Assembly (NCBI RefSeq): GCF_008806345.1
Contig: NZ_VZZJ01000002.1
Span: forward strand, 1-64,000
Length of the DNA: 64,000 nucleotides
Source: Methylobacterium planeticum
Lineage (GTDB): Bacteria; Pseudomonadota; Alphaproteobacteria; Rhizobiales; Beijerinckiaceae
Direction: 5' to 3'
In this document: piece after piece, positions 42,601-51,283 of the stretch
How the letters are laid out: every line of letters begins with the position of its first letter
How positions within the stretch are numbered: the stretch's first letter is position 1
Made by a program: the position numbers and the translations under genes
Notes under the pieces: generated by a model
The model's database searches: none
The model's input: the letters and a program-made list of their open reading frames with translations, nothing else
What the model was told of the DNA's origin: nothing

Positions 42601-42777
42601 GATGTCGATCTCCGGTTGTGGGGCGCGAGATGGCGACGCAGGGCGGCGGATCAAGCCGCGGGGCGGCGGACGAGGCGCAATCGCCGCGGAGGAGCCCGGC
42701 GCGTCCCTCGTGCCGGCGGCGGGCCCGTGCTCTACATGGGGTGCCTCCGCGGGGGATCGACGTCAGCCGTGCGCCTC

Positions 42778-43980
42778 ATGCCACCGACCCGCCGCGCCCT
42801 CCTGGGAGGCGCGGGGACCGCCCTCCTGGGAGGCGCGGCCTCGACCCTCTGCGGACCGGGCGCGCGCGCCAGGCCCGCGGCGAAACCCGCCGGCTTCGGA
42901 CCGGTCGGGCCGCCCGCCTGGACCTCCGACAGCCTGCAGGCCGCCGCCGCCCGCACGGGGCTGACCTACGGGTGCGAGGTGCCCCATTACCGGCTGGACA
43001 TGGCCGCCTACCGGCGCGCCGTCGCGCGCGAGTGCGGCATGCTCGTCTGCGGCACGGCGATGAAGATGGAGGTGGTGCTGGCCCAGCCCGGCATCGAGGA
43101 TTTCGGCCCCGGCGACGCGACCCTGCGCTTCGCCCGCGCCAACGGCCAGCGCATGCGGGGCCACACGCTCGTCTGGCACAACGCCCTGCCCGACTGGGTG
43201 CAGCCGCTCCTCGCCCGCAGCGGTCCGGCCCAGGCCGAGGCCTTCCTGCGGCGCTGGATCGGGGCGGCGGCCGGGCACTGGCGCGGCACCATCGAGGCCT
43301 GGGACGTGGTCAACGAGGTGCTGGCGATCGGCGACGCGGTGCAGCGCCCGGACGGGCTGCGCGAGACGCCCTGGCTCGCTTCCCTCGGGCCCGGCTACAT
43401 CGACCTCGCCTTCCGGATCCTGCACGAGGTCGACCCGGGGGCCGCCGGCACCTGGAACGAGGACGCGGTGGAGCAGGACGTGCCCTGGATGGAGGCGCGC
43501 CGCACCCGGGTGCTGCGCCGGCTCGAGGGCATGCTCGCCCGCGGGGTGCCGATCCGCCGCTTCGGCCTGCAATCCCACCTCACCAGCACCCTGCCGATCG
43601 ACCAGGAGCGCCTGCGCCGCTTCCTCGCCGAGATCGGCGGCCTCGGCCTCGGCATCGAGATCACCGAGCTCGATTTCGACGATCGCGCCTTCCCGTCCGA
43701 CATCGCGGCGCGGGACCGGGGCGTGACCGACATGGCGCGGCGCTACCTCGACGTGGTCTGCGCCGAGAAGGCGGTGCTCAACGTCGTCACCTGGGACATC
43801 TACGATCCCGACACCTGGCTCAACGACCATCCCAACCGCAAGCGGCCGGACGGGCTGCCCCAGCGCGCCCTCCCCCTCGACGCGGGGTTCGCCCGCAAGC
43901 CCCTCTGGCACGCCTTTCACAAGGCCTTTCGCGATGCGCCCGACCACGGGGCGCACCGGGACCGGCTCAGGCGCGGGTGA
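42778..43980 (+). CDS. Tat-exported GH10 endo-1,4-beta-xylanase-like glycoside hydrolase
   Basis: The 400-residue protein opens with a twin-arginine leader (PPTRRALLGGAGTALLGGAA). It then has a complete GH10 barrel: HTLVWHNALPDW, WDVVNEV with the acid/base Glu180, LQSHL, GIEITELDF with the nucleophile Glu297 and a final TWDIYDPDTWL. It should hydrolyse beta-1,4-xylan or similar glycans outside the cytoplasm. A role in plant-surface growth or own-polysaccharide turnover is possible. The ATG at 42778 is chosen so the Tat motif is near the start; ATG 42736 or GTG 42769 are alternatives. It overlaps the convergent acyltransferase gene by 14 bases. Confidence 0.88.
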   Translation: MPPTRRALLGGAGTALLGGAASTLCGPGARARPAAKPAGFGPVGPPAWTSDSLQAAAARTGLTYGCEVPHYRLDMAAYRRAVARECGMLVCGTAMKMEVVLAQPGIEDFGPGDATLRFARANGQRMRGHTLVWHNALPDWVQPLLARSGPAQAEAFLRRWIGAAAGHWRGTIEAWDVVNEVLAIGDAVQRPDGLRETPWLASLGPGYIDLAFRILHEVDPGAAGTWNEDAVEQDVPWMEARRTRVLRRLEGMLARGVPIRRFGLQSHLTSTLPIDQERLRRFLAEIGGLGLGIEITELDFDDRAFPSDIAARDRGVTDMARRYLDVVCAEKAVLNVVTWDIYDPDTWLNDHPNRKRPDGLPQRALPLDAGFARKPLWHAFHKAFRDAPDHGAHRDRLRRG

Positions 43981-45130
43981 GCGGCGCCTCGGCGGCGCGC
44001 ACCCCGTCCGCGAGGCTCGGCTCGGGCGGGCGCCCCCCGCCGTCGAGGAGGCGGCGGCGCAGCCGGGCGCAGGGGCGCTCGACCGCGGCGTACATCAGGG
44101 CCGCGTAGGCCAGCGTCAGGACGAAGCTCGCCGCCATGCCGCCGAGCCGCCCGAGGCCCGGGGCGAGGTGCCAGACGAGCGCGAAGGCCGTCGCGTGCGC
44201 GAGGTAGAAGCTGTAGGAATAGAGGCCGAGCCAGCGCATCGGCGCGCAGGCGAGGAACCGCACGATCGGCCCGCGTCCCTGCAGGATCGCGGAGAAGATC
44301 ACGAACAGGGCGGCGCTCTGCAGGGTGTAGCGCAGGCTCTGGCGGAAGGCCTCGTCGCGCACGAGGAGCGTGCCCAGGATGAGGGCGAGGGCCGCCGCCG
44401 CCTGCCAGGGCCGGGGGGCCCAGACGCAGCCCGCCGCCCCGGGGCAGACCGGGTTCTGCCACAGGCCGAGGCAGCATCCGAACAGGATCGCGTCGATGCG
44501 GGTGTGGGTCCAGCTGTAGTTCAGGCTGTAATCCGCGAGCCGCCAGACGTTGAGGGCGCGCAGGCCGAGCACGAGCCCGCAGGTGGCGAGGCAGATCAGC
44601 GCCGCCCGGCCCGGGGACCGGCGCCCGAGCCAGAGGGCGTAGGCCAGCGGGAAGACGAGGTAGAAGTGCTCCTCGATGGCGAGGCTCCACAGGGGTACGG
44701 GCAGGACCTGCTCGGTGCCCCACAGGGCCGGGTAGTTGGTCAGGAAGGTCGCCTGCCCGATCACCGCCGCGCCGTCCACGGCCCGGTCCATCAGCCCGAG
44801 GGCGTAGACGGCTCCGGAGACGAGGAGCGTCAGGTACATCGGCGGCAGGATGCGCAGGGTGCGGCGCAGGTAGAAGGCCGGAAGGCTGACGCGCCCCGTC
44901 CGTGCCCGCTCGATGCGCAGCAGGGTGGTGATGAGGTAGCCGCTGAGGAAGAAGAACACTGTGACGCCGAAGCCGCCGGGCACGATGTGGCTGAAGCCCG
45001 CATGCGCGACGAACACGATGAGGGCCGCCACCGCCCGCACGCCGTCGAGCTGCGGCAGGTAGGGCATCGCGGCCGGAATGCCCGGAACGCCCCGGCCCCC
45101 GGTCCGCGCGGCCTCGCTGCTCATCGTCAT
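43967..45130 (-). CDS. acyltransferase-3 family membrane protein (OafA/YrhL-like)
   Basis: The 387-residue protein has about ten membrane spans and the acyltransferase-3 signatures: LDGVRAVAALIVFVAHAGF near the N-terminus with the catalytic-type His, GVTVFFFLSGYLIT, a WSLAIEEHFYLVFPL motif near residue 175 and RIDAILFGCCLGL. It transfers acyl groups, usually acetyl, to sugars of lipopolysaccharide, peptidoglycan or exopolysaccharide. It ends convergently within the GH10 gene, and an L,D-transpeptidase gene diverges from it. All three act on cell-surface polymers. Confidence 0.88.
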   Translation of the reverse strand: MTMSSEAARTGGRGVPGIPAAMPYLPQLDGVRAVAALIVFVAHAGFSHIVPGGFGVTVFFFLSGYLITTLLRIERARTGRVSLPAFYLRRTLRILPPMYLTLLVSGAVYALGLMDRAVDGAAVIGQATFLTNYPALWGTEQVLPVPLWSLAIEEHFYLVFPLAYALWLGRRSPGRAALICLATCGLVLGLRALNVWRLADYSLNYSWTHTRIDAILFGCCLGLWQNPVCPGAAGCVWAPRPWQAAAALALILGTLLVRDEAFRQSLRYTLQSAALFVIFSAILQGRGPIVRFLACAPMRWLGLYSYSFYLAHATAFALVWHLAPGLGRLGGMAASFVLTLAYAALMYAAVERPCARLRRRLLDGGGRPPEPSLADGVRAAEAPLTRA

Positions 45131-45338
45131 CCGATCCCCCGATCATCGACACCGCCCCGGTACGGACCCGGACCACGCCGCGCCCCGCATGTGGCCCGGA
45201 CCGGCTCCGGAAGGAAATCCGCAAATCCCCCCGAAGGCCCAGACAACTTGCCGCTAGGGTGAACGGCGCCCCGCCCGGGAGGGGATTGGTAACCATCGCG
45301 TCCCATCATCGGGCCGATCTCCCCCGACGAGACCCGCG

Positions 45339-47141
45339 ATGCCCGCGCGCCTGACCCTGTCCCCGCCCCGCCTCTCCGGCCGCCTGAGCGCCGGCCTGGG
45401 CGCCCGTCTCGGCACCGGCCTGTCGCCCCTCGCCCTCCTGGGCGCCCTCGGGGCAGCGGCGGCTCAGGGCCTGCCGCCCGCCACGGTGCCGGGCACGCTG
45501 CCGGGACAGGCATCCGCCCAGGCCGCGGCTCCGTCCCCGAGGCCGGGTGCGGGCCAGCCGGCGTCCGGCCAGGGCGCCGGTCCGGCGCCGGCCCCCGCGG
45601 CTGCCCCGGCTCAAGCCCCTGTAAATTCTGCCCCTGCGAATTCGACCCTTGCGAATTCGACCCTTGCGAATTCGACCCCTGCGAATTCCGCGCCTGCGAG
45701 TTCCGCGCCGTCGGAATCCGCGGTGGCGCAGCCCGCATCCCCGCCGGTGGCGGAGGCGCCCGCGCCCCCGAAGAAGCGCGAGCCGGCGCCGCTGGTCTAT
45801 GCCCGGGTCTCGACCGATCCGGTGCCGACGGTGGCCCCCGGCACCTTCCTCGACACCCTGCGCATGGCCGAGCGCTACCAGGCCTTCGTGGAGGCCGGCG
45901 GCTGGGAGAGCCTGCCGGCCGACCTCGTGCTCAAGCCCGGTGCCCGCAACCCGGCGGTGCCGTCGCTGCGCCATCACCTCACCCTGACGGGGGACCTGCC
46001 GGCCGACGCGCCCCCGAGCGACCGGTTCGACCCGCCGCTGGTGGCGGCCGTGAAGGCCTTCCAGGCCCGCCACGGCCTGCCCGAGACCGGCATCCTCGGC
46101 CGCCAGACCCTCGCGGCCCTCAACGTGCCGGCGAGCGTGCGCCAGCGCCAGCTCGCGGCCTCGGCCAACCGCCTGATGGGCTCGAACTTCCCCTTCGGCG
46201 ACCGCTACGTGATCGTGAACATCCCCTCCGCCACCGTCGAGGCGGTGGAGAAGGGCCAGGTCGCGCGCCGCTACGTCGCGGTCGTGGGAAGCCCCGACAA
46301 GGCGACGCCCGCGGTCGAGACCCGCATCACCGACATCAACTTCAACCCGACCTGGACCGTGCCGGTCTCGGTGGTGAAGAACGAGATCATCCCGAAGATG
46401 CGCAAGGATGCGGGCTGGCTCGCCCGCAACCACATCCGCATCCTCGGCCCCGGCGGCGTCGAGGTGAACCCGACGGCGATCGACTGGAAGGGCGAGAAGG
46501 CGGTCAACTACACGCTGCGGCAGGATTCGGGCTTCGACAACTCGCTCGGCCAGGTGCGCATCGACATGCCGAACCGCCACGCGGTCTACATGCACGACAC
46601 CCCCGCCAAATCCTTCTTCGCCCGCGAGGTGCGGTTCCATTCCCACGGCTGCGTCCGCGTCGGCCAGGTGAAGGAATTCGTCGGCTGGCTGCTCGAGGGC
46701 ACCCCCGGCCCGAACGGCCCGGGCTCGAGCTGGGGACCGATCGAGATCGAGACCGGCATCGCCGCGGGCGACCGGCGCGACATCAAGCCGGTGAAGCCGA
46801 TTCCGGTCGCCTTCCTGTACCTCACCGGCTACGCCACGCCGGACGGCCGCGCGCATTTTCGCGATGACATCTACAACCTCGACAGCCCGGCCCCGCCCGC
46901 CGCCGCGGCGGTGCCCGACGTGCAGACCACCGGGGCCATCACCCCGCGGGCCGCGCCCCCGCGGGCCGTCCCGGCGCCGGCCCCCGCCCGGGCCCCGGAG
47001 GCCGCCCCGAAGCCGCTTGCTTCGAAGCCGCCCGCCCCGAAACCGCTCGTCTCGAAGCCCGAGACCCGGATCCCGGCCCCGCAGCCCGCGGCGCGCGAGC
47101 CCGCGATGCTGCCGCCGGGCCTCGTCGGCCCTCGCGCCTGA
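45339..47141 (+). CDS. large L,D-transpeptidase with disordered N- and C-terminal regions
   Basis: The 600-residue protein has a hydrophobic leader and then about 100 residues of Ala/Pro/Ser repeats, including ANST units from a 15-base repeat near 45640-45700. A peptidoglycan-binding domain (PPLVAAVKAFQARHGLPETGILGRQTLAALN) precedes the YkuD catalytic domain. The catalytic domain ends in the active-site HSHGCVRVGQ, with Cys438. The C-terminus is another Pro/Ala-rich tail of about 80 residues. It should make 3-3 crosslinks in peptidoglycan or attach proteins to it. The family in this group is often called the L,D-transpeptidase scaffold type. Confidence 0.88.
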   Translation: MPARLTLSPPRLSGRLSAGLGARLGTGLSPLALLGALGAAAAQGLPPATVPGTLPGQASAQAAAPSPRPGAGQPASGQGAGPAPAPAAAPAQAPVNSAPANSTLANSTLANSTPANSAPASSAPSESAVAQPASPPVAEAPAPPKKREPAPLVYARVSTDPVPTVAPGTFLDTLRMAERYQAFVEAGGWESLPADLVLKPGARNPAVPSLRHHLTLTGDLPADAPPSDRFDPPLVAAVKAFQARHGLPETGILGRQTLAALNVPASVRQRQLAASANRLMGSNFPFGDRYVIVNIPSATVEAVEKGQVARRYVAVVGSPDKATPAVETRITDINFNPTWTVPVSVVKNEIIPKMRKDAGWLARNHIRILGPGGVEVNPTAIDWKGEKAVNYTLRQDSGFDNSLGQVRIDMPNRHAVYMHDTPAKSFFAREVRFHSHGCVRVGQVKEFVGWLLEGTPGPNGPGSSWGPIEIETGIAAGDRRDIKPVKPIPVAFLYLTGYATPDGRAHFRDDIYNLDSPAPPAAAAVPDVQTTGAITPRAAPPRAVPAPAPARAPEAAPKPLASKPPAPKPLVSKPETRIPAPQPAAREPAMLPPGLVGPRA

Positions 47142-47416
47142 GGCACCGCCCCGGCGGGTGACGGCGCTCGTCCGCGCGCGCCACGCGCCCTAGCGCGCCC
47201 GGCCGCATCGCCGCGCCCCGGCCGCGCCGATGGGCGGGGCTCCGGCGTGCCGTCCCGCCCCCTGGAACCACTCCAAGCCGGCCGCCCTCCGCACCGCTGC
47301 CATGCGGGGCGGAACAATCGGCTTCACCATTCATTTTGCCGAGCGAGAGACGCCGCGCAGATCCACCGCCGGCGCCCGGACCCGACAACACCCGGCATCA
47401 TCAACGGAGATCATCC

Positions 47417-47950
47417 ATGGCCAAGGCCAAGCTCGCCCCGCGCGTCGACAGCGACCGCCTGAACACCCCGACCGACCTCGATCCGGCCGACACCAAGAAG
47501 ATCGCCGAGGGCCTGACCGTCCTGCTCTCGGACCTGTTCGCCCTCTACATCAAGACCAAGAACTTCCACTGGCACGTCAGCGGCCCGAACTTCCGCGACT
47601 ACCACCTGCTCCTCGACGCGCAATCGGAGCAGATCTTCGGCATCATCGACGACGTCGGCGAGCGTGCCCGCAAGATCGGCGGCACCACCCTGCGCTCCAT
47701 CGGCCAGGCGAGCGAGCTGAAGCGCGTGCAGGACAACAACGCCGAGTATGTCAGCCCGCTCGACATGCTGACGGAGCTGCGCGACGACAACAAGGCGCTG
47801 ACCGCCCACATGCGGGAGCTGCACGGGATCACGGACGAGGCCAACGACGTCTCGACCACGAGCCTGCTCGAGGAGTGGATCGACCAGTCCGAGGAGCGCA
47901 CTTGGTTCCTCTACGAGTCGACCCGGAACGCCACGCAATCGGGTCACTGA
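47417..47950 (+). CDS. dps: Dps-family DNA-binding ferritin
   Basis: The 177-residue protein is a full Dps: a basic N-terminal tail (MAKAKLAPRVDSDR), KTKNFHWHVSGPNFRDYHLLLDAQSEQI with the His/Asp ferroxidase ligands, IDDVGERARKIGGTTLRSI with the Asp/Glu partners, and a final LLEEWIDQSEERTWFLYES. Twelve subunits form a shell that oxidises iron with peroxide and stores it. The Lys-rich tail may bind DNA. ACGGAGATC lies just upstream of the ATG. A strong terminator follows at 47985. I found no clear OxyR or Irr site in the 270 bases upstream. Confidence 0.94.
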   Translation: MAKAKLAPRVDSDRLNTPTDLDPADTKKIAEGLTVLLSDLFALYIKTKNFHWHVSGPNFRDYHLLLDAQSEQIFGIIDDVGERARKIGGTTLRSIGQASELKRVQDNNAEYVSPLDMLTELRDDNKALTAHMRELHGITDEANDVSTTSLLEEWIDQSEERTWFLYESTRNATQSGH

Positions 47951-47984
47951 CCGGCGGCAGGCCGCTCCCTTTACGTCCGGCTGG

Positions 47985-48014
47985 AGGCCCCGCACCCCGC
48001 GTGCGGGGCCTTTC
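47985..48014. terminator. strong rho-independent terminator after dps
   Basis: GGCCCCGCAC at 47986-47995 pairs with GTGCGGGGCC at 48001-48010 around a five-base loop. TTT follows on the plus strand. It also lies directly after the stop of the convergent minus-strand gene and may serve both. Confidence 0.85.
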
Positions 48015-50711
48015 TCATGCGGGGCCCGAGGCCGGCGGACCGGACAGGACGAGGCCGACCTTCATCACCCCCGGATCCTCCGGGTCCGGGCGCACGCCGA
48101 AGCCGAGGCGGCGGCAGACGGCGAGCATCGGCCGGTTCTCGGAGAGCACGCTGCCCTCGACGCGGCGGAGGCCGTCGGCCCGGGCCCAGTCGATCATCAG
48201 GCGCATCAGCGCGAAGCCGAGGCCGGTGCCCTTGCGGTCCGAGCGGACCAGGATCGCGTACTCGCCGCTCTCGTGGTTGGCGTCGGCGTGGAGGCGGACG
48301 GCGCCGAGCATCGCGCTGGTCTCGATGTCGATCGCCACGAACGCGATGGCGCGCGCGTAGTCGAGCTGGGTCAGGCGGGCCAGGAAGGCGTGGCTGAACT
48401 CGCGCACCGGCGAGAAGAAGCGCAGGCGCAAATCCTCCTCGCTCACCGCGTGGAAGAAGGCGCGGAACATGCCCTCGTCCTCGGGCCGGACCGGGCGCGC
48501 CAGGATGCGCCGCCCCTTGAGCATCATGGTGCGTTCCCACTCGACCGGGTAGGGCCGGATGGCGAAGCGCGGATGGCCCTGGCCGCGGGCCGGGCGCCCG
48601 CCCTTGCGCGGATCGCGGGCGAGCATGACGCGGGCGTCGAGGGCGACGGCGCCGGTGGCGTCGGCGAGCAGCGGGTTGATGTCGAGCTCGCGCACCTGCG
48701 GCAGGTCGGCGGCGAGCTGGGCGAGCTTGACCAGCACGAGGGCGACCGCCCGGGTGTCGGCCGCCGGCACGTCCCGGTAGGCGGCAAGCCGGCGGGCGAC
48801 GCGGGTGCGCGAGATCAGCTCGCTCGCCAGCGCGAGGTCGAGGGGGGGCAGGCCGAGCGCCCGGTCGTCGATGATTTCGACCGCCGTGCCGCCGCGCCCG
48901 AACACCACGACGGGCCCGAAGGTCGGGTCCTCGGCAAGCCCCGCGATCAGCTCCCGGCGCCGGCCCTTGCGCACCATCGGCTGCACGGCGAAGCCCGTGA
49001 TGCGGGCGTCGGGGCGCTCGCGGCGGGCGCGGGCGAGGATCGCGCGCGCGGCCTCGCGCACGTCGGCCTCGCTCGTCAGGTCGAGCCGCACGCCGCCGAT
49101 GTCGGATTTGTGCACGATGTCGGGGGAGACGACCTTGAGGGCCACGGCGCCGCCCTGCGCCAGGATCGGCCAGGCGGCGCCGGCCGCCGCGTCGATGTCG
49201 GGGGCGAGGGTCAGGGGCACGCTCGGGATGTCGTAGGCCCGCAGGAGGCCGGCGACGCCCAGGGGATCGAGCCAGGTGCTGCCCTGCTTGAGCGCGCGCG
49301 CCACGATGGCGCGGGCGGCGTCGACGTCCGGGGCGAAGTCGCGGGGCAGCGAATCCGGGGTCCGCATCAGGTCGTTCTGGGCCTCGCGGTAATGCACGAG
49401 GTGCAGGAAGCCCTCGACCGCGTCGGCGTCGGTGGCGAAGCGCGGGATGCCGGCCTCCGTCAGGAGACGGGTGGCGGCGGCGCCCTCCCCGAGGGAGACG
49501 GCGAAGACCGGCTTCCTGCGGCCCGAGGCGGTGCGGACCCTCTGGACCGTCCCCGCGATGGCGGCCGCGACCGCGGTGCCGTCCGAGCGGGCGGTCGGCA
49601 CGTGGATCGCCAGCACGGCGTCGTTGGTGCGGTCGGCGAGCAGGGGCGTCAGGGCCGCCTCGTAGGCCGCCGCGTCCGCGTCGATGCCGAGATCGACCGG
49701 GTTGCCGGGCCCGAGCCCGGGGGCCGGGGTGATCTCCGCGAGGGTGCCGCCGCGGTCGGCCAGCCGGTCGGCGGCCAGGACGCCGATGCCGCGCCCGTTC
49801 GTCAGGATCGCCAGGCGCTTGCCCGGGAACGGCCGCTGGCGCCCCAGCGTCTCGACGGCGGAGAACATCTCGTCGAGGTCCTCCACCGCGAGGAGGCCGG
49901 CCCGGCGGAAGGCCGCCCGGTAGACCGCGTCGGGCTTGGCCAGCGCCCCCGTATGGGTCTCGGTCCGGCGCGGCGTCGCCTCGTGGCGGCCGGTGCGCAG
50001 GACGACCACGGGCTTCGCCCGGGCGGCGGCACGCGCCGCGCTCATGAACTTGCGGGCATCCGGCACGGTCTTGAGGCAGAGCAGGATCGCCCGGGTGCCG
50101 AAATCGCTGGCGAAATGGTCGAGGCAATCGGCGACGTCGACGTCGCAGGCGCGCCCGAGCGACACCACCGCCGAGAAGCCCACGTCCCGCCGGGCCGCCC
50201 ACTCGACGATGCCCGACGCGATGGTGCCCGATTGCGAGACGAGTGCGAGATCCCCCGGCGCCGGGGCCCGCGCCAGCAGGCTGGCGTTGAGCTGCGCGCC
50301 CGGCACGGCGAGGCCGATGCTGTTCGGCCCCAGGAGGCGCAGGCCGTAGCGCCGCCCGATGGCGCGGGCCTTCGGGCCCGCATCCCCCGGTTCCTCGCCG
50401 AGATCGGCGGTCAGGATCACGGCGGCGCCGGCCCCCTTGCGGCCGGCCTCCTCGACGATCCCCGGCACCGCGCCGGGGGGCGCGGCGATCACCACGAGGT
50501 CGGGCGCCTCGGCGAGGTCCGCGACGCTCGGCACGCACGGGATGCCGTCGACCTCGGCGTGGCGCGGGTTCACGGGCCAGAGCGGCCCGGCAAAGCCCGC
50601 CGCCTGCAGGTTCGCCAGGACGGCGCGGCCGAGGGAGCCCTCGCGCTCGCCGGCCCCCGCGAAGGCGATCGAGCGCGGGCGCAGCAGCGCCTCGAAGCGG
50701 TAGGTGCTCAT
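48015..50711 (-). CDS. NDP-forming acyl-CoA synthetase fused to a GNAT acetyltransferase (Pat-like)
   Basis: The 898-residue protein has the two acetyl-CoA synthetase (ADP-forming) parts followed by a C-terminal GNAT domain, the order of the lysine acetyltransferase Pat/PatZ. A CoA-binding Rossmann start (RPRSIAFAGAGEREGSLGRAV) is followed by ALVSQSGTIASGIVEW and TETHTGALA, which holds the His that is phosphorylated in active synthetases. An ATP-grasp part (AWPILAQGGAVALKVVSPDIVHKSDIGGV) comes next, then ILARPVRPEDEGMFRAFFH and the acetyl-CoA loop SDRKGTGLGFALM. In E. coli PatZ the synthetase part is considered inactive. Here the His remains. Confidence 0.85.
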   Translation of the reverse strand: MSTYRFEALLRPRSIAFAGAGEREGSLGRAVLANLQAAGFAGPLWPVNPRHAEVDGIPCVPSVADLAEAPDLVVIAAPPGAVPGIVEEAGRKGAGAAVILTADLGEEPGDAGPKARAIGRRYGLRLLGPNSIGLAVPGAQLNASLLARAPAPGDLALVSQSGTIASGIVEWAARRDVGFSAVVSLGRACDVDVADCLDHFASDFGTRAILLCLKTVPDARKFMSAARAAARAKPVVVLRTGRHEATPRRTETHTGALAKPDAVYRAAFRRAGLLAVEDLDEMFSAVETLGRQRPFPGKRLAILTNGRGIGVLAADRLADRGGTLAEITPAPGLGPGNPVDLGIDADAAAYEAALTPLLADRTNDAVLAIHVPTARSDGTAVAAAIAGTVQRVRTASGRRKPVFAVSLGEGAAATRLLTEAGIPRFATDADAVEGFLHLVHYREAQNDLMRTPDSLPRDFAPDVDAARAIVARALKQGSTWLDPLGVAGLLRAYDIPSVPLTLAPDIDAAAGAAWPILAQGGAVALKVVSPDIVHKSDIGGVRLDLTSEADVREAARAILARARRERPDARITGFAVQPMVRKGRRRELIAGLAEDPTFGPVVVFGRGGTAVEIIDDRALGLPPLDLALASELISRTRVARRLAAYRDVPAADTRAVALVLVKLAQLAADLPQVRELDINPLLADATGAVALDARVMLARDPRKGGRPARGQGHPRFAIRPYPVEWERTMMLKGRRILARPVRPEDEGMFRAFFHAVSEEDLRLRFFSPVREFSHAFLARLTQLDYARAIAFVAIDIETSAMLGAVRLHADANHESGEYAILVRSDRKGTGLGFALMRLMIDWARADGLRRVEGSVLSENRPMLAVCRRLGFGVRPDPEDPGVMKVGLVLSGPPASGPA

Positions 50712-50850
50712 GCCGGTCGGCGCCCCTCGGTGCGGCCCGTCGCCCGGGCGGGCGAACGCGGCTCCGTCCTGCCGGCGCCCTCGTGCGAGCCCCCGGCGGA
50801 ACCGGATCCCTGCTGTCGCGTGCTCGCGCGGATTTCGCGTGCTTGCGCGG

Positions 50851-50880
50851 ACGTCAGCGGACGTCAGCGGACGTCAGCGT
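50851..50880. repeat. three tandem 10-bp repeats
   Basis: ACGTCAGCGG is repeated three times, the last copy ending in T. A nearby imperfect duplication of CGCGTGCTCGCGCGG lies just to the left. The array is in the gap upstream of the Pat-like gene and has no evident function. Confidence 0.75.
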
Positions 50881-50967
50881 TAGCCGGATTCACCGGACGC
50901 GAAAACACCCGATCGGAGCGCCCCGGGGCGCACCGCCGTGGCCGCCGCGGCCCCGACGGCCCGGGGC

Positions 50968-51123
50968 TCAGTCGTCCGAGAGCGGACGGGGCGGCAGGAC
51001 CAGGACGTCGTGCGCCTTGAAGACGGTCGGCCAGCGCATCCGCTCGGCCAGGGCGCGGGCCTGCGCCTCGTCGATTCCGAGTTCCCGCGCCACCTGCGCG
51101 ATGCTGATCCAATCGGGCTGCAT
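50968..51123 (-). CDS. 51-aa small helix-turn-helix-like protein
   Basis: GAGGAG eight bases upstream fixes the ATG at 51123. The protein consists of one helix-turn-helix-like unit, ISIAQVARELGIDEAQARAL, followed by a short tail (MRWPTVFKAHDVLVLPP). This resembles the DNA-binding half of very small MerR/excisionase-type proteins. It has no sensor domain. No obvious target or mobile-element gene is nearby, and the role is unknown. Confidence 0.6.
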   Translation of the reverse strand: MQPDWISIAQVARELGIDEAQARALAERMRWPTVFKAHDVLVLPPRPLSDD

Positions 51124-51283
51124 CGTCCTGCTCCTCAGGTTTCCTGACGCGTCAACGTGTTGGGCGGACGGGGGTTTCGTCGCCTGGCCGGCGAGCCGCA
51201 ACAATGCCGGGGCGCGGGGCGATGCGCTGACGCGATTTCCCCGGGAGGTTTCCCGGGGCGGTGCCATCGGCTACCAGACGTCG

